64,000 bases of DNA from assembly GCA_026936325.1 (NCBI GenBank), contig JAPTHN010000011.1, forward strand, positions 2,857,001 to 2,921,000. Direction: 5' to 3'. Position numbers and translations under genes: made by a program. The number at the start of each line of letters is the position of its first letter. The stretch's first letter is position 1. Source of the stretch: Platynereis dumerilii. Taxonomy: Eukaryota > Annelida > Polychaeta > Phyllodocida > Nereididae. This document shows, one piece after another, positions 21,845 to 34,895 of the stretch. A model generated the notes under the pieces. That model ran no database searches, had not been told where the DNA came from, and was given only the letters and a program-made list of their open reading frames with translations.

Positions 21845-24800
21845 ATTGCAATTGCCAGACAAAATGGCCATGAAACTAGCAAAAATGCTAGTTCTACTCA
21901 TAACTTGCATGAGTTCTAGTTTACCAAATGTTTGTTTATCAAAAAGTTGTTGGGCAATAAAGAGCAAAAGCAATGATGGAGCAAAGGAATCAAGAAAATC
22001 AATTCAGTCACAAATTTAGATTGGGTAGCAATTGGTAGAAAAAAGGCCATAAAAATTAGCAAAAGCGCTAGTTCTGACCATAACTTGCATAAATGCTAGT
22101 TAACCAACCAAATATTTGTTTGTACATAGATTTTTGGTTGAAAATAATGTGCAAAAGAGAAGGACAGAGCAAAAGCATCAGGGACATCAATTCAGTCAGA
22201 AATTTAGATTGGTGAGCGATTGGCAGAAAAAAGGTGTAAAAGCAGCGAAATTGCTAGTTCTGCTCGGAACTTGTACTAATGGTAGTTTACTAAACATTGG
22301 TTTCTCAGAAGTTTTTTGAAGTGAAGAAGTTTTTTGAAGAGAAGATAATGTGCTAAAGCAATATGATAGCTCAAAATGTCAAGGACACCAATTCGATTGC
22401 AATTGCCAGACAAAATGGCCATGAAACTAGCAAAAATGCTACTTCTACTCATAACTTGCATGAGTTCTAGTTTACCAAATGTTTGTTTATCAAAAGTTTT
22501 TGGGCAATAAAGGGCAAAAGCAGTGATGGAGCAAAAGAATCAAGGAAATCAATTCAGTCACCAATTTAGATTGGGTAGCAATTGGCAGAGAAAAATGTCA
22601 AAAATTTAAATTGGTGAGCCATTGGCTAAAAAAGGCCATAAAAACTAGCAAAATTGCTAGTTCAGTCCAGAACTAGAATAAATGCTAGTTTGCCAAATAT
22701 TTGTTTCTCAAAAGTTTTTTGACGTGAAAATAATGTGCAAAAGCAATGATGGCTCAAAAGAGTCGAGGACACAAGTTCAGTAACAAGTTTAGATTGGTGA
22801 GCGATTGGCAGTAAAATGCCAAAAAACTAGCAAAAGTGCTAGTTAAGACCATAACTTGCATAAATGCTAGTTAACCAACCAAATATTTGTTTGTACATAG
22901 ATTTTTGGTTGAAAATAATGTGCAAAAGAGAAGGATAGAGCAAAAGCGTCAAGGACATCAATTCAGTCACAAATTTAGATTGGTGAGCAATTGACAGAAA
23001 AAATGTTAGTAAAAGCAGCAAAATTGCTAGTTCTGCTCGGAACTTGTATGAATGGTAGTTTACCAAATATTGGTTTCTCAGTAGTTTTTCGGCGTGAAGA
23101 TAATGTGCAAAAGCAATATGATAGCTGAAATTCTATTGCAATTTCCAGACAAAATGGCCAAGAAACTAGCAAAAATGCTAGTTCTACTCATAACTTGCAT
23201 GTCTTCTAGTTTACCAAATGTTTATCAAAAGTTTTTTGGCAATAAAGGGCAAAAGCAATGATAGAGCAAAAGAATCAAGGAAATCAATTCAGTCACAAAT
23301 TTAGAGTGGGTACCAATTGGCAGAGAATATTGCCAAAAAACAAGCATAAGTGCTAGTTCTGCTCATAAAATTTTAATTGGTGAGCAATTGACCCAAAAGA
23401 AGGCCATAAAAAACTAGCAAAATTGCTAGTTCTGCTAGTAACTTTACGAACGCTACTTTGCTATATATTTCTTTCTTAAATTTTTTTTGATGTGAAAATG
23501 ATGTGCAAAAGCAATGACAGTGCAAAAGTGTCAAGGGCACCATTCAATATCAATAGGCAGACAGAGTGGCCATGAAAATAGCAAAAATGATAGTTCTGCT
23601 CATAACTTACATAAATTGTACTTTACCAAATATTTGTTTATTAAAAGTTTCTTGGCAATAGTATGCAAAACCAATGATAAAGCAAAAGTGTCAAGAACAT
23701 CAAATCATTCACAAATTTGGATTGGTGAGCAGTTGGCATTCAAAATGGCATTAAAAACTAGCAAAATTGCCAGTTCTCATAACTTGTATAAATGCTAGTT
23801 TACTAAATATTGTTTCTAAAACATTTTCTGTTAAATTAACGTGCAAAAGAGAAGGACGGAGCAAAAGCATCAAGGACAACAGTTCAGTCACAAATTTAGA
23901 TTGGTGAGCCATCGGCTGAAAAAAGGCCATAAAAACTAGCACAATTGCTAGTTCAGCTCAGAACTAGATTAATGCTAGTTTGCCAAATATTTGTTTTTCA
24001 AAAGTTTTTTGACGTGAAGATAATGTGCAAAAAGCAATGATGGCTCAAAAGACACAAGTTCAGTAACAAATTGAGATCGGTGAGCGATTGGCACAAAAAA
24101 TTCCAAAAAACTAGCAAAAGTGCTAGTTCTGACCATAACTTGCATAAATGCAAGTTAACCAACCAAATATTTGTTTGTACATAGCTTTTTGGTTGAAAGT
24201 AATGTGCAAAAGAGAAGGATAGAGAAAAAGCGTCAAGGACATCAATTCAGTCACAAATTTTGATTGGTGAGCATTTCGCAGAAAAAAGTTCGTAAAAGCA
24301 GCAAAATTGCTAGTTCTGCTCGGAACTTGTACTAATGGTAGTTTACTAAATATTGGTTTCTCAGAAGGTTTTTTGAAGAGAAGATAATGTGCTAAAGCAA
24401 TATGATAGCTCAAAATATCAAGGACACCAATTCGATTACAATTGCCGGAAAAAATGGCCATGAAACTAGCAAATATTCTAGTTCTGCTCATATCTTGCAG
24501 GAGTTGTAGTTTACCAAATGTTTGTTTATCAAAAGTTTTTTGGCAATGTGCAAAAGCAATGACGGATCAAAAGTATTAAGGAAAGCAATTCAGTCACAAA
24601 TTCAGATTGGTGAGCAATTGGCAGAAAGAAGGCCATGAAAAACTAGCAAAATTGCTAGTTCTGCTTGGAACTTTATGAATGCTAGTTTGCCATGTATTTG
24701 TTTCTCAAAAGTTTTTTGATGTGAAGATAATATGCAAAAAGCAATGATGGCTCAAAAGTGTCAAGGACACAATTCAGTAACAAATTAAGATCGGTGAGCG

Positions 24801-27800
24801 ATTGGCAGAAAAAATTCCAAAAAACTAGCAAAAGTGCTAGTTCTGACCATAACTTGCATAAATGCTAGTTAACCAACCAAATGTTTGTACATAGATTTTT
24901 GGTTGAAAATAATGTGCAAAAGAGAAGGATAGAACAAAAGCATCAAGGACATTAATTCAGTTACAAATTTAGATTGGTGAGCAATTGACAGAAAAAATGT
25001 TAGTAAAAGTTAGTTTTTCGGCATGAAGATAATGTGCAAAAGCACATTATAATGTGCTAAAGCAATATGATAGCTCAAAATGTCAAGGACACCAATTCGA
25101 TTGCAATTGCCAGGCAAAATGGCCATGAAACTAGCAAAAATGCTACTTCTACTCAACTTGCAGGAGTTCTAGTTTACCAAATGTTTGTTTATCAAAAGTT
25201 TTTGGGCAATAAAGGGCAAAAGCAGTGATTGAGCAAAAGAATCAAGGAAATCAATTCAGTCACAAATTTAGATTGGGTGGCAATTGGCAGAGAAAAATGC
25301 CAAAAAACTAGCAAAGTGCTAGTTCTGACCATTACTTGCATAACTGCTAGTTAACCAACAAAATATTTGTTTGTACATAGATTTTTGGTTGAAACAAATG
25401 TGCAAAAGAGAAGGACAGAGCAAAAGCATCAAGGACATGAATTCAGTCACACATTTAGATTGGTGAGCGATTGGCAGAAAAAAGTTTTAAAAGCAGCGAA
25501 ATTGCTAGTTCTGCTCGGAACTTGTACTAATGGTAGTTTACTAAACATTGGTTTCTCAGAAGTTTTTTGAAGTGAAGAAGTTTTTTGAAGTGAAGATAGT
25601 GTGCTAAAGCAATATGATAGCTCAAAATATCAAGGACACCAATTCGATTGCAAATGCCAGACAAAATGGCCAAGAAACTAGCAAAAATGCTAGTTCTACA
25701 CATAACTTGCATGAGTTCTAGTTTACCAAATGTTTTGTTTATCAAAAGTTTTTGGGCAATAAAGGGCAAAAGCAGTGATTGAGCAAAAGAATCAAGGAAA
25801 TCAATTCAGTCACAAATTTAGATTGGGTGGCAATTGGCAGAGAAAAATGCCAAAAAAACTAGCAAAAGTGCTAGTTCTGACCATTACTTGCATAAATGCT
25901 AGTTATCCAAGTTTTTTGAAGTGAAGAAGTTTTTTGAAGTGAAGATAGTGTGCTAAAGCAATATGATAGCTCAAAATATCAAGGACACCAATTCGATTGC
26001 AAATGCCGGACAAAATGGCCATGAAACTAGCAAAAATGCTAGTTCTACTCATAACTTGCATGTGTTCTAGTTTACCAAATGTTTATCAAAAGTTTTTTGG
26101 CAATAAAGGGCAAAAGCAATGATAGAGCAAAAGAATCAAGGAAATCAATTCAGTCACAAATTTGGAGTGGGTACCAATTGGCAGAGAATATTGCCAAAAA
26201 ACAAGCATAAGTGCTAGTTCTGCTCATAAAATTTTAATTGGTGAGCAATTGACCCAAAAAAAGGCCATAAAAAACTAGCAAAATTGCTAGTTCTGCTAGT
26301 AACTTTACGAACGCTACTTTGCTATATATTTCTTTCTTAAATTTTTTTTGATGTGAAAATGATGTGCAAAAGCAATGACAGTACAAAAGTGTCAAGGGCA
26401 CCATTCAATATCAATAGGCAGACAGAGTGGCCATGAAAATAGCAAAAATGATAGTTCTGCTCATAACTTACATAAATTGTACTTTACCAAATATTTGTTT
26501 ATTAAAAGTTTCTTGGCAATAGTATGCAAAACCAATGATAAAGCAAAAGTGTCAAGAACATCAAATCATTCACAAATTTGGATTGGTGAGCAGTTGGCAT
26601 TCAAAATGGCATTAAAAACTAGCAAAATTGCCAGTTCTCATAACTTGTATAAATGCTAGTTTACTAAATATTGTTTCTAAAACGTTTTCTGTGAAATTAA
26701 CGTGCAAAAGAGAAGGACGGAGCAAAAGCATCAAGGACAACAGTTCAGTCACAAATTTAGATTGGTGAGCCATCGGCTGAAAAAAGGCCATAAAAACTAG
26801 CACAATTGCTAGTTCAGCTCATAGATAGATAGATAGATATGGTAAGTGCAGCCCTCTAAGCCCAGTTCTGGGCGCTCACGAGGGTTGATTAATGAGATGA
26901 GAGAGAGAGCGAGAGTCCTCAACATGTTACACATTTACCCCATGTGAGGGATCTTTTACTTGCCCAGCACAGACACTGATACAAGGGGCCGCCAATTTAA
27001 CGTCTCATCCGAACGACATCCAGCTGGGATTTTGCTCATGAAGGTATACTGAAAATTTTGGGTTCCCCACCCGGGGTTCGAACCCATGCAGGCAAAGACT
27101 CAGAACTAGATTAATGCTAGTTTGCCAAATATTTGTTTTTCAAAAGTTTTTTGACGTTAAGATAATGTGCAAAAAGCAATGATGGCTCAAAAGACACAAG
27201 TTCAGTAACAAATTAAGATCGGTGAGCGATTGGCAGAAAAAATTCCAAAAAACTAGCAAAAGTGCTAGTTCTGACCATAACTTGCATAAATGCTAGTTAA
27301 CCAACCAAATGTTTGTACATAGATTTTTGGTTGAAACAAATGTGCAAAAGAGAAGGACAGAGCAAAAGCATCAAGGACATGAATTCAGTCACACATTTAG
27401 ATTGGTGAGCGATTGGCAGAAAAAAGTTGTAAAAGCAGCGAAATTGCTAGTTCTGCTCTGAACTTGTACTAATGGTAGTTTACTAAACATTGGTTTCTCA
27501 GAAGTTTTTTGAAGTGAAGAAGTTTATTGAAGTGAAGAAAATGTGCTAAAGCAATATGATAGCTCAAAAGTGTCAAGGACACCAATTCGATTGCAATTGC
27601 CAGACAAAATGGCCATGAAACTAGCAAAAATGCTAGTTCACATATCTTGCATGAGTTCTAGTTTACCAAATGTTTGTTTATCAAAAGTTTTTTGGCAATA
27701 AAGGGCAAAAGCAGTGATGGAGCAAAAGAATCAAGGAAATCAATTCAGTCACAAATTTAGATTGGGTAGCAATTGGCAGAGAAAAATGCCAAAAATTTAA

Positions 27801-28329
27801 ATTGGTGAGCCATTGGCTAAAAAAAGGCCATAAAAACTAGCAAAATTGCTAGTTCAGTCTTGAACTAGAATAAATGCTAGTTTGCCAAATATTTGTTTCT
27901 CAAATTTTTTTTTGACGTGAAGTTAATGTGCAAAAGCAATGATGGCTCAAAAGAGTTGAGGACACAAGTTCAGTAACAAATTAAGATTGGTGAGCGATTG
28001 GCAGAGGAATTGCAAAAAACTTGCGAAAGTGCCAGTTCTGACCATAACTTACATAAATGCTAGTTACCAACCAAATATTTGTTTATACATAGATTTTTGG
28101 TTGAAAATAATGTGCAAAAGAGAAGGATAGAGCAAAAGCATCAAGGACATTAATTCAGTCACAAATTTAGATTGGTGAGCAACTGGCAGAAAAAAGTTAG
28201 TAAAAGCAGCAAAATTGCTAGTTCTGCTCAGAACTTGTACGAATGGTAGTTTACCAAATATTGGTTTCTCAAATGTTTTTTGGCATGAAGATAATGTGCA
28301 AAAGTGATAAGATAGCTCACAATGTCAAG
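21845..28329 (+). repeat. Divergent satellite block
   Basis: Plus-oriented degenerate monomers. 23.45-24.9 kb and 26.3-27.3 kb repeat the 15.87-17.8 kb segment without its SINE insertion. A reshuffled stretch at 25.5-26.0 kb contains repeated TTTTTTGAAGTGAAGAAG slippage units. A SINE interrupts it at 26822-27098. Confidence 0.88.
26822..27098 (-). mobile_element. 5'-truncated tRNA-derived SINE with GATA tail
   Basis: The empty site GTTCAGCTCAGAACTAG (see 23950) is split with CTCA at 26818-26821 and 27099-27102. On the minus strand the insert begins at TCTTTGCCTGCATGGG, with the B box GGGTTCGAACCC (27074-27085). It continues through a body containing CCAGCTGGATGTCG-type sequence and ends in a TATC tail (GATA on plus, 26822-26838). 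The A box is missing, so the copy is 5'-truncated. Confidence 0.75.
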
Positions 28330-28730
28330 GACATCTGTAACCGTGTATACATGGAGAAAGACTTCTCTTTTCTTTAAAATGGCTTTATTTCAACGTTACC
28401 ATTCAAACTATTTAGATGATTTAAACCATTTAGACAATTTAAACCATTTAGACGAATTGGCTTTCAATAAAAAAAAACAATACTTGTAAGAATATGACAC
28501 ATATGAAACATGGTTATATGTTCAAATGAGTGATATGAGTATGCACATAGCATTATCTCTGTAAAGCGCAATAAATTCTCAATGAATTAATAGTAGCTTG
28601 TAAAGAATATACATAAATTTTACAACTTAACCTGATTGGGCTTATTTGGTCACAAATAGCAAGCATATAACAATGTGTGTTCTCTCTGAACTCTTGCAGT
28701 GGAATGAAAACTTCCCAGAGATTAGTATAG

Positions 28731-29656
28731 TTATACCACTGTTTGCTTTTTCTAGCCAATCAGAAGGCAGGATTTCGCTCTGATATAATGCTTATCACAG
28801 CTCATACACCTGACCATGATATTGCATGCTTGGCTGACTACAAGTTGACAAAATTGAAGGAAACACGGAAACAAAACTGACCAACAAAGGATTAAAACTG
28901 AACGACACAGACAGTAAACAAGCAGGAAGATTGTATCAAGTGTAACTGGTCTCAATAAAAAGGCTGTATTCACACTTTTTATATGAATATCTGAAATAAT
29001 GATCAAAATTAAGGTCACTTGATAAAATAGTTCATTTTGGATAGGCAAGCCGCAACAAAAAATAGCGGAGCAGCAGACCAACAATTTAGGCCCCATTTGG
29101 CAAGCACAAAGAATTTTTTTTCTTGTTTCCCGAACCCCTGCTTCTTCTTATTTCGGGGGCTGCAGCCCCCGAACCCCTGCTCATTGCTTTCTAATCTTTT
29201 TTTTATCTATTTCGTAACTTCAAATTTAAATTTTCTCTCTTAAATAATCAGCCTCACCAAAGAGACCTTGGCTGAGAGGGCTGCACTGTTGATCTATCTA
29301 TCTATCTATCTATCTAAAAAATTGATCTGTGAAATTATAAAGTATTGTGTTATTTATATCTATCTATCAATATTTCTATCTATCTTTCCATCTATCTTTC
29401 TATCTACAAAATTAATGTATTGTATTATTTCCTGAGAACCTTCAAATGAACTGAGGAACAGGAATGTGCAACAAATACAATGAAATGTTGTCAAACAAGA
29501 AGGATTGAAGGCAAACAAAGGGATTTAAATCAATTTGTTTTGTACTTAGTGGTATAAGTTAGATAACACCCCTGTTTGTGACAATATGCAATAATCCTCG
29601 GGCTAAAGCCCTCGGATATATTGCATATTGTCACAAACGAGGGTGTTATCTATTAC
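28731..29656. mobile_element. TTATACCACT-ended element with terminal long hairpin, copy 2
   Basis: Same element at exactly the same module position as 8598-9593, including the long terminal hairpin (29562-29650) and the 114-codon hydrophobic minus-strand ORF (28752-29096, with a few substitutions). It is about 70 bp shorter, mainly around the poly-T/CCCGAACCCC segment and a deletion after the TATC repeats. Shared position means one insertion, later duplicated. Confidence 0.75.
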
Positions 29657-29672
29657 AAAACAAAGTTAAACT

Positions 29673-30402
29673 CAGTAGCGTAGCCAGCGGGGGGGCAGGG
29701 GGGGCAACTTGCCCCCCCTGAAAAGATTTTGGGGAAATTTTTGCAGATATATTGCCCAAAATAGGAAGAAAACTGGGGAAATAGTAAGAAAAATGGGGAA
29801 ATGATAAGCAAAATGGGGAAATGTTAAGCAAAATGGGGAAATGATCAGAATTGAGGGAAATGGTAGAAAAACAATTGGGAAATAGATAAAAAGAAAGTGA
29901 AGGAAAAGGGAATTTATACGAAGAGTTTTATCAGATTTCCCCATTTTTTTCCACACAATTTCCCCATTTTTTCTTCATATTTTCCCCATTTTTCTGACCC
30001 AGAATGATATGCATCTTCCATAAAAATATTCAAAATGCTAGGCCTAAGGTATTTGCAAATATTTTTTATCAAAATATGTATTGAACAAAATTTGCAGGAT
30101 TTCCAGTTTTCTGATTAGACATTTTGCAATTTGCAACTTATTTCCCTTAAATTTGCCAATTTAAAAAAAAACCAAACTGTTATTTTAAACATTTTTAGCA
30201 TTTTCACGATATTATCCAGTTATCATTAATAATTAAGGGACAACCACTACAGTAATGAGTTTCTGAAATAATTTTTAAACATTGTGTTACAATGCGCGAC
30301 ATGCGAAAAGCTGTTGCCTTGGCTAACTTGTTAGCGATTATAATTTTAGGGAAATGCCTTGGTGGTTTGCCCCCCCTGGAAAAAATCCTGGCTACGCCAC
30401 TG
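29673..30402. mobile_element. 730-bp non-autonomous hAT-like element, 8-bp TSD
   Basis: The termini are CAGTAGCGTAGCCAGC and, inverted, CAGTGGCGTAGCCAGG, followed by G-runs. GTTAAACT is duplicated precisely at 29665-29672 and 30403-30410, while other module copies carry it once. The 8-bp duplication and CAGNG ends fit the hAT superfamily. Inside is a minisatellite with AAATGGGGAAATG units (29735-29870). The frames seen are products of that repeat. No transposase. Confidence 0.88.
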
Positions 30403-30519
30403 GTTAAACTGTTAGTAATAATCTTCATGGCTGAGTGAACCCACAGTCATGAGGAACATTTGGGTTTTCTCTGATCCAACTGACCAGAGGGCCAACTGGG
30501 TGCTACACATCCACTCGGT

Positions 30520-31433
30520 TGCCAGACAAAATGGCCATGAAACTAGCAGAAATGCTAGTTCTACTCATAACTTGCATGAGTTCTAGTTTACCAAATGTTT
30601 GTTTATCAAAAGCTTTTTTGCAATAAAGGGCAAAAGCAATGATGGAGCAAACGAATCAAGGAAATCAATTCAGTCACAAATTTAGATTGTGTAGCAACTG
30701 GCAGAGAAAAATGCCAAAAAACTAGCAAAAGTGCTGGTTCTGCTCATAAAATTTAGATTGTTGAGCAACTGGCAGAAAAAAGGCCATAAAATACTAGCGA
30801 AATTGCTAGTTCTGCTTGGAACTTTATGAATGCTAGTTTGCCATATATTTGTTTCTCAAAAGTTTTTTGACGTGAAAATAATGTGCAAAAGCAATGATAG
30901 CGCAGAAGTGTCAAGGACAATATTTCAATTGGCAGACAAAGTAGCCATGAAACTAGCAAAAATGCTAGTCCTGCTCATAACTTTCATAAATTCTACTTTA
31001 CCAAATATTTGTTTATTAAAAGTTTTTTGGCAATGATATGCAAAAGCAATGATAAAGCAAAAGTGTCAAGAACATCAATTCATTCACAAATTTGGATTGG
31101 TTGAGCAATTGGCAAAATGGCGTTAAAAACTAGCAAAGTTGCCAGTTCTCATAACTTGTATAAATGCTAGTTTACCAAATATTGTTTCTCAAATGTTTCC
31201 TGGGAAATTAACGTGCAAAAGAGCAGGATAGAGCAAAAGCATCAAGGACATCAATTCAGTCACAAATTTAAATTTGTGAGCCATTGGCAGAAAAAAGGCA
31301 ATAAAAACTAGCAAAATTGCTAGTTCAGCTCAGAACTAGAATAAATGCTAGTTTGCCAAATATTTGTTTCTCAAAAGTTTTTTGACGTGAAGATAATGTG
31401 CAAAAGCAATGATGGCTCAAAAGAGTTGAGGAC
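30520..31433 (+). repeat. Divergent satellite block
   Basis: About five monomers, closely similar to the blocks at 1-400 and 2620-3330. It ends with the 8-bp target copy TTGAGGAC (31426-31433). Confidence 0.88.
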
Positions 31434-32474
31434 TAGGGCCCTGCACGGGATGGGACGGGAGTCACGGGACTATGGGTCCTGCCTCCCATGGGACCCACGG
31501 GAGTCCCTAACTGTTTTGGCACCGGGAGGGACGGGACCGGGATCAGAGATGGCGGGATGGGACGGGAGTGGGATCCTCTTCATCCATTAGGCCCGGGAGC
31601 GGGACGGGAGTGGTTCTGACTGTCAAGAGTCACTCCCGTTGCAGTCCCATCAGTAGCCCTTAAACATTCATATTAGCCTTGCCAGATTTCATTAACAAGA
31701 AACACAAAACTGGCAGAAAGCCCCATTATGGTTGTTCTCTTTAAATTGACATTTCAAATGAGTTGATTTCTTTCAAATATTTCATTAATTGTATTTAGCA
31801 AAATTTTAACACTGTCTGCACTACATTACCTCCAAAATGAAATTAAAAACATTTGGCACCATCTGTATCTTCAGTTTTTTTACCCTATTATTCTTAGCAA
31901 TTCAAAGAACCAAGTTGCAATGGACTTCAAATGTGAAATACAACTCAGATTTTGTCACACCTAAAATTCCAATTTTTAAGAAAATTGTTGAGTAACACAA
32001 GATACAAATTAAATATATGCTCTGCATGGGAAGTCAGAATAAAATGAAAATTTAGTATTCAAATATTTGTCTTTAATTGATTTAATACACATTCACTTGA
32101 AGTAGTAAGTATGTGTGTACACATTTACCTACATACAAGGCCTAATATGCTTCTTTTGACAAAAATAATTACATATACATCTAATAGTTACATGTTTATA
32201 TCATGTGATATTGGTCTAATAATATAAAATAGCTCATATTCATTCATGACAATTATCACCCATTTTGAATGTTAGTTGCTACTCTGACACCAGCCATTGT
32301 CTTAAATTGCTATTCAAACACAGGCCCCTATTGTATTATTGTGAGCAATGATGCATTGCATATATGGGGGTACTATTGTCTTAGCATTAATTAGACACAT
32401 AGCATCTGTATAAAGTTAATATTATTTTACCTTTATCAAGTTTACATCATTATTTAATTACCCTATTTTTTCTT

Positions 32475-34124
32475 AACAGTAGACTATATTTTAAAAATGA
32501 AGCCTTAGGAATAGATGATCCTTTTCAATTTGGATTTACACCAAATGCCAGCACTACAGATTCTGTATTTGTTATAGACACTGTTATCAAATCTCAACAA
32601 TTTAAGCGTAAACCTATTTATCTTTGTTTTGTAGATTTTACTAAGGCTTTCGATTATATTAATCGAAGTGCTCTCTATTATAAATTGATTAATCAAAATA
32701 TTGGTGAAAAGATGCTTAAAATGATAATGAGTATGTATGATAAAGCTAAAGCTAGGGTTTGTCAGTCAGGCATTATGGGTGATACATTTGACAGTAAATG
32801 TGGTGTATTGCAGGGCGGTATCTTGAGCCCTAAATTATTTAATGAATATCTTTCAGATCTGCCCGGATACTTACAGAAAAAAGACGGTATTACCATTGAC
32901 ACTTTCAATATAACTCATATTGCTTATGCAGATGATATAGTGTTACTGGCCAATTCAGCTGAACAGTTGCAGTCATGTGTAAATAATTTCCATAATTTTT
33001 GCAGTAAATGGCATCTTATTGTGAATGTAAATAAAACTAAAGTAATGAAGATTGGAAACCGATCTACTGATTTTTCTGTCTACTATTATGGACAGCAAAT
33101 TGAAGAGGTTGTAAATTTTAAATATCTTGGTCATGTGCTTACAAATAATTACAATATTCACAATGAAATGACAGACTATCTTGTGACACAGGCTCACAAA
33201 GCTATTTTTGCACTGCAAGGTGACACTAAACAATCTCTTGGTTACATTACTCCGCAATTGTCTATGAAAATGTTCGATACTTATATTTTGCCAATACTGG
33301 AATACAATTGTGAATTATGGACAAAATCAAAACCTATAAATGAAATAGAGAAAGTACAACTCGGTTACCTAAAACATATGTTAGGTGTAAGAAAGCAAAC
33401 TTCCACACTTACAGTTTATGGCGAGACAGGGAAGTTTCCTTTGCATCTTAGACAACAAATGAGAATGATCAATTATTGGCTTAAACTTGAGAAAAGACCA
33501 GATGATAATGTTCTTAAAAAATGTTTGAATTTTCAGAAAAATATACCTTCACGAACATGCTGGTTCAGCAAAATAAAACAGGTACTAGAGAACAACAATA
33601 TACAGTTTGGAGAAATTAATGAGACAGACCTAATAAATGAAACGTTCTCTAAGATGTTTAAAGAGAAACTATACCAAAAGTATCAAAATGATTTTTTCCA
33701 AGAAATGAATGACTCGACTAAACAACCAAAACTTAGAACTTATAAATTAATGAAGACTGATTTCAGAATAGAACCTTATTTACTACATAATATTAACAGG
33801 AAATTATACACTAAAATTGCGAGATTTCGCACTAGCTCTCACAACCTTCGAATTGAAACTGGAAGACATGAAAGCCCTAAGTTGCCTGTAGAAAACAGAA
33901 TTTGTAATAAGTGCGATTTAAATGAAGTTGAAAATGAAATACGTTGTTTATTGTTATGTCCTAGTCATGGATTAGACAGGGAAAATCTTATTACTATATC
34001 ATCTAATATAATATGCAACTTTGATCAACTCGATAATTTTGAAAAATTTTTAGCCATTATGACATCACGAGAACCCCAATTATTAAAAGCTATAGGTAAA
34101 TTTCTTGTTAGTATTGATGTTTAA
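32475..34124 (+). CDS. LINE reverse transcriptase, C-terminal part
   Basis: The frame is open from the truncated edge at 32475 through the stop at 34124. The first ATG lies at 32685, but homology begins upstream of it, so that ATG is not a true start. Motifs in order: CFVDFTKAFDYINR (motif A), CGVLQGGILSPKLFNEYLSD (motif B), then HIAYADDIVLLANS, the catalytic YADD, near residue 90 counted from the ATG. Then comes a thumb/C-terminal region with KIARFRTSSHNLRIETGRH and a Cys/His cluster ICNKCDLNEVENEIRCLLLC. The endonuclease and N-terminal RT are missing, so it cannot retrotranspose on its own. Confidence 0.88.
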   Translation, partial: NSRLYFKNEALGIDDPFQFGFTPNASTTDSVFVIDTVIKSQQFKRKPIYLCFVDFTKAFDYINRSALYYKLINQNIGEKMLKMIMSMYDKAKARVCQSGIMGDTFDSKCGVLQGGILSPKLFNEYLSDLPGYLQKKDGITIDTFNITHIAYADDIVLLANSAEQLQSCVNNFHNFCSKWHLIVNVNKTKVMKIGNRSTDFSVYYYGQQIEEVVNFKYLGHVLTNNYNIHNEMTDYLVTQAHKAIFALQGDTKQSLGYITPQLSMKMFDTYILPILEYNCELWTKSKPINEIEKVQLGYLKHMLGVRKQTSTLTVYGETGKFPLHLRQQMRMINYWLKLEKRPDDNVLKKCLNFQKNIPSRTCWFSKIKQVLENNNIQFGEINETDLINETFSKMFKEKLYQKYQNDFFQEMNDSTKQPKLRTYKLMKTDFRIEPYLLHNINRKLYTKIARFRTSSHNLRIETGRHESPKLPVENRICNKCDLNEVENEIRCLLLCPSHGLDRENLITISSNIICNFDQLDNFEKFLAIMTSREPQLLKAIGKFLVSIDV

Positions 34125-34406
34125 TGATATAGTCTGGCGTTTTGCATTTCATTTTAAATGTATATATATATATATATAGCCCATTGTGATTTAATTTACT
34201 GATTTGTCATGTCTTAGAATTAACATTTATTTAATTGGCTGGAACCTTAAATTGTATAGATATTTTGTAAGATTGAAATTGATTATGTCTTTTTAAACTT
34301 GAACCATTTATTGTATGTTTGTATTACTATATTGTTATTTTCTGTTTTGACAAATGTGTCAGATGTGACATTTTCGTTGTCGTAGTAAAAAAAAAAAAAA
34401 AAAAAA
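32475..34406 (+). mobile_element. 5'-truncated LINE with poly(A), inside the hAT element
   Basis: The 3' part of a non-LTR retrotransposon on the plus strand. It starts abruptly inside the RT domain (SRLYFKNEALG, FQFGFTPNAS) and ends in A20 at 34387-34406 after a 3' UTR of about 260 bp that includes a TA microsatellite (34159-34178). It is the youngest-looking LINE in the window, because its frame is open to the end. Family: I/Jockey/CR1 group by motif style; the exact clade is not assigned. Confidence 0.88.
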
Positions 34407-34895
34407 GCTATTTTACAACTAGCAAATACTCAAATGATAATCTGAACTCAGAGATAAACCTTTGTAAGTCCAAATAATCAAATTTTTTTAACACTGAAAT
34501 TGTCTCTTACTAGTTAATAGCAAGTCTAAACTCAAAATGAGTGATTTTGTAGGTCATTTCACTAATTTACATTATAGTCATTCCACTAATTTAGTTATCT
34601 ATAATTATGATAATTTCATAATAGTCTTTTCGCTTATTTATTCAAATGTTTCACTTATCTAGTTGACTAGTTAGTCTTTTGATAAATCAGCTTCAATAAA
34701 TTGCAAAGTACAAATGTGAATAGACAACATTACTAAGCCATTTGTCTGAATGAGCAACTGTGTTATGTTCAGAATATAATTTTAATCAATTAAGATACCA
34801 TTATACCGTACGGGACTGAAACGGGACTGAGATTTGGGGAGTCCCATGTCAAATTTGTGACGGGAGCGGGATTCAACTTGACGGGATGGGCCCTA

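Larger units (their letters stand above)
28330..30519. repeat. Spacer module copy 5, split by two elements
   Basis: Module sequence at 28330-28730, 29657-29672 and 30403-30519. The gaps are the hairpin-ended element (28731-29656) and a hAT-like element (29673-30402). The remaining parts align with uninterrupted copies 3, 4 and 6. Confidence 0.88.
31434..34895. mobile_element. 3.46-kb non-autonomous hAT-like element, 8-bp TSD
   Basis: The ends are TAGGGCCCTGCACGG and GACGGGATGGGCCCTA (inverted TAGGGCCC). TTGAGGAC is duplicated at 31426-31433 and 34896-34903, and the undisturbed form GAGTTGAGGACACAAG is seen at 27954. Both subterminal zones carry clustered ACGGGA words (31445-31615 and 34807-34887), the usual layout of hAT transposase-binding repeats. 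A LINE has inserted at about 32475-34406. The remaining interior (31620-32470, 34407-34800) is AT-rich and shows no transposase. Confidence 0.9.
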
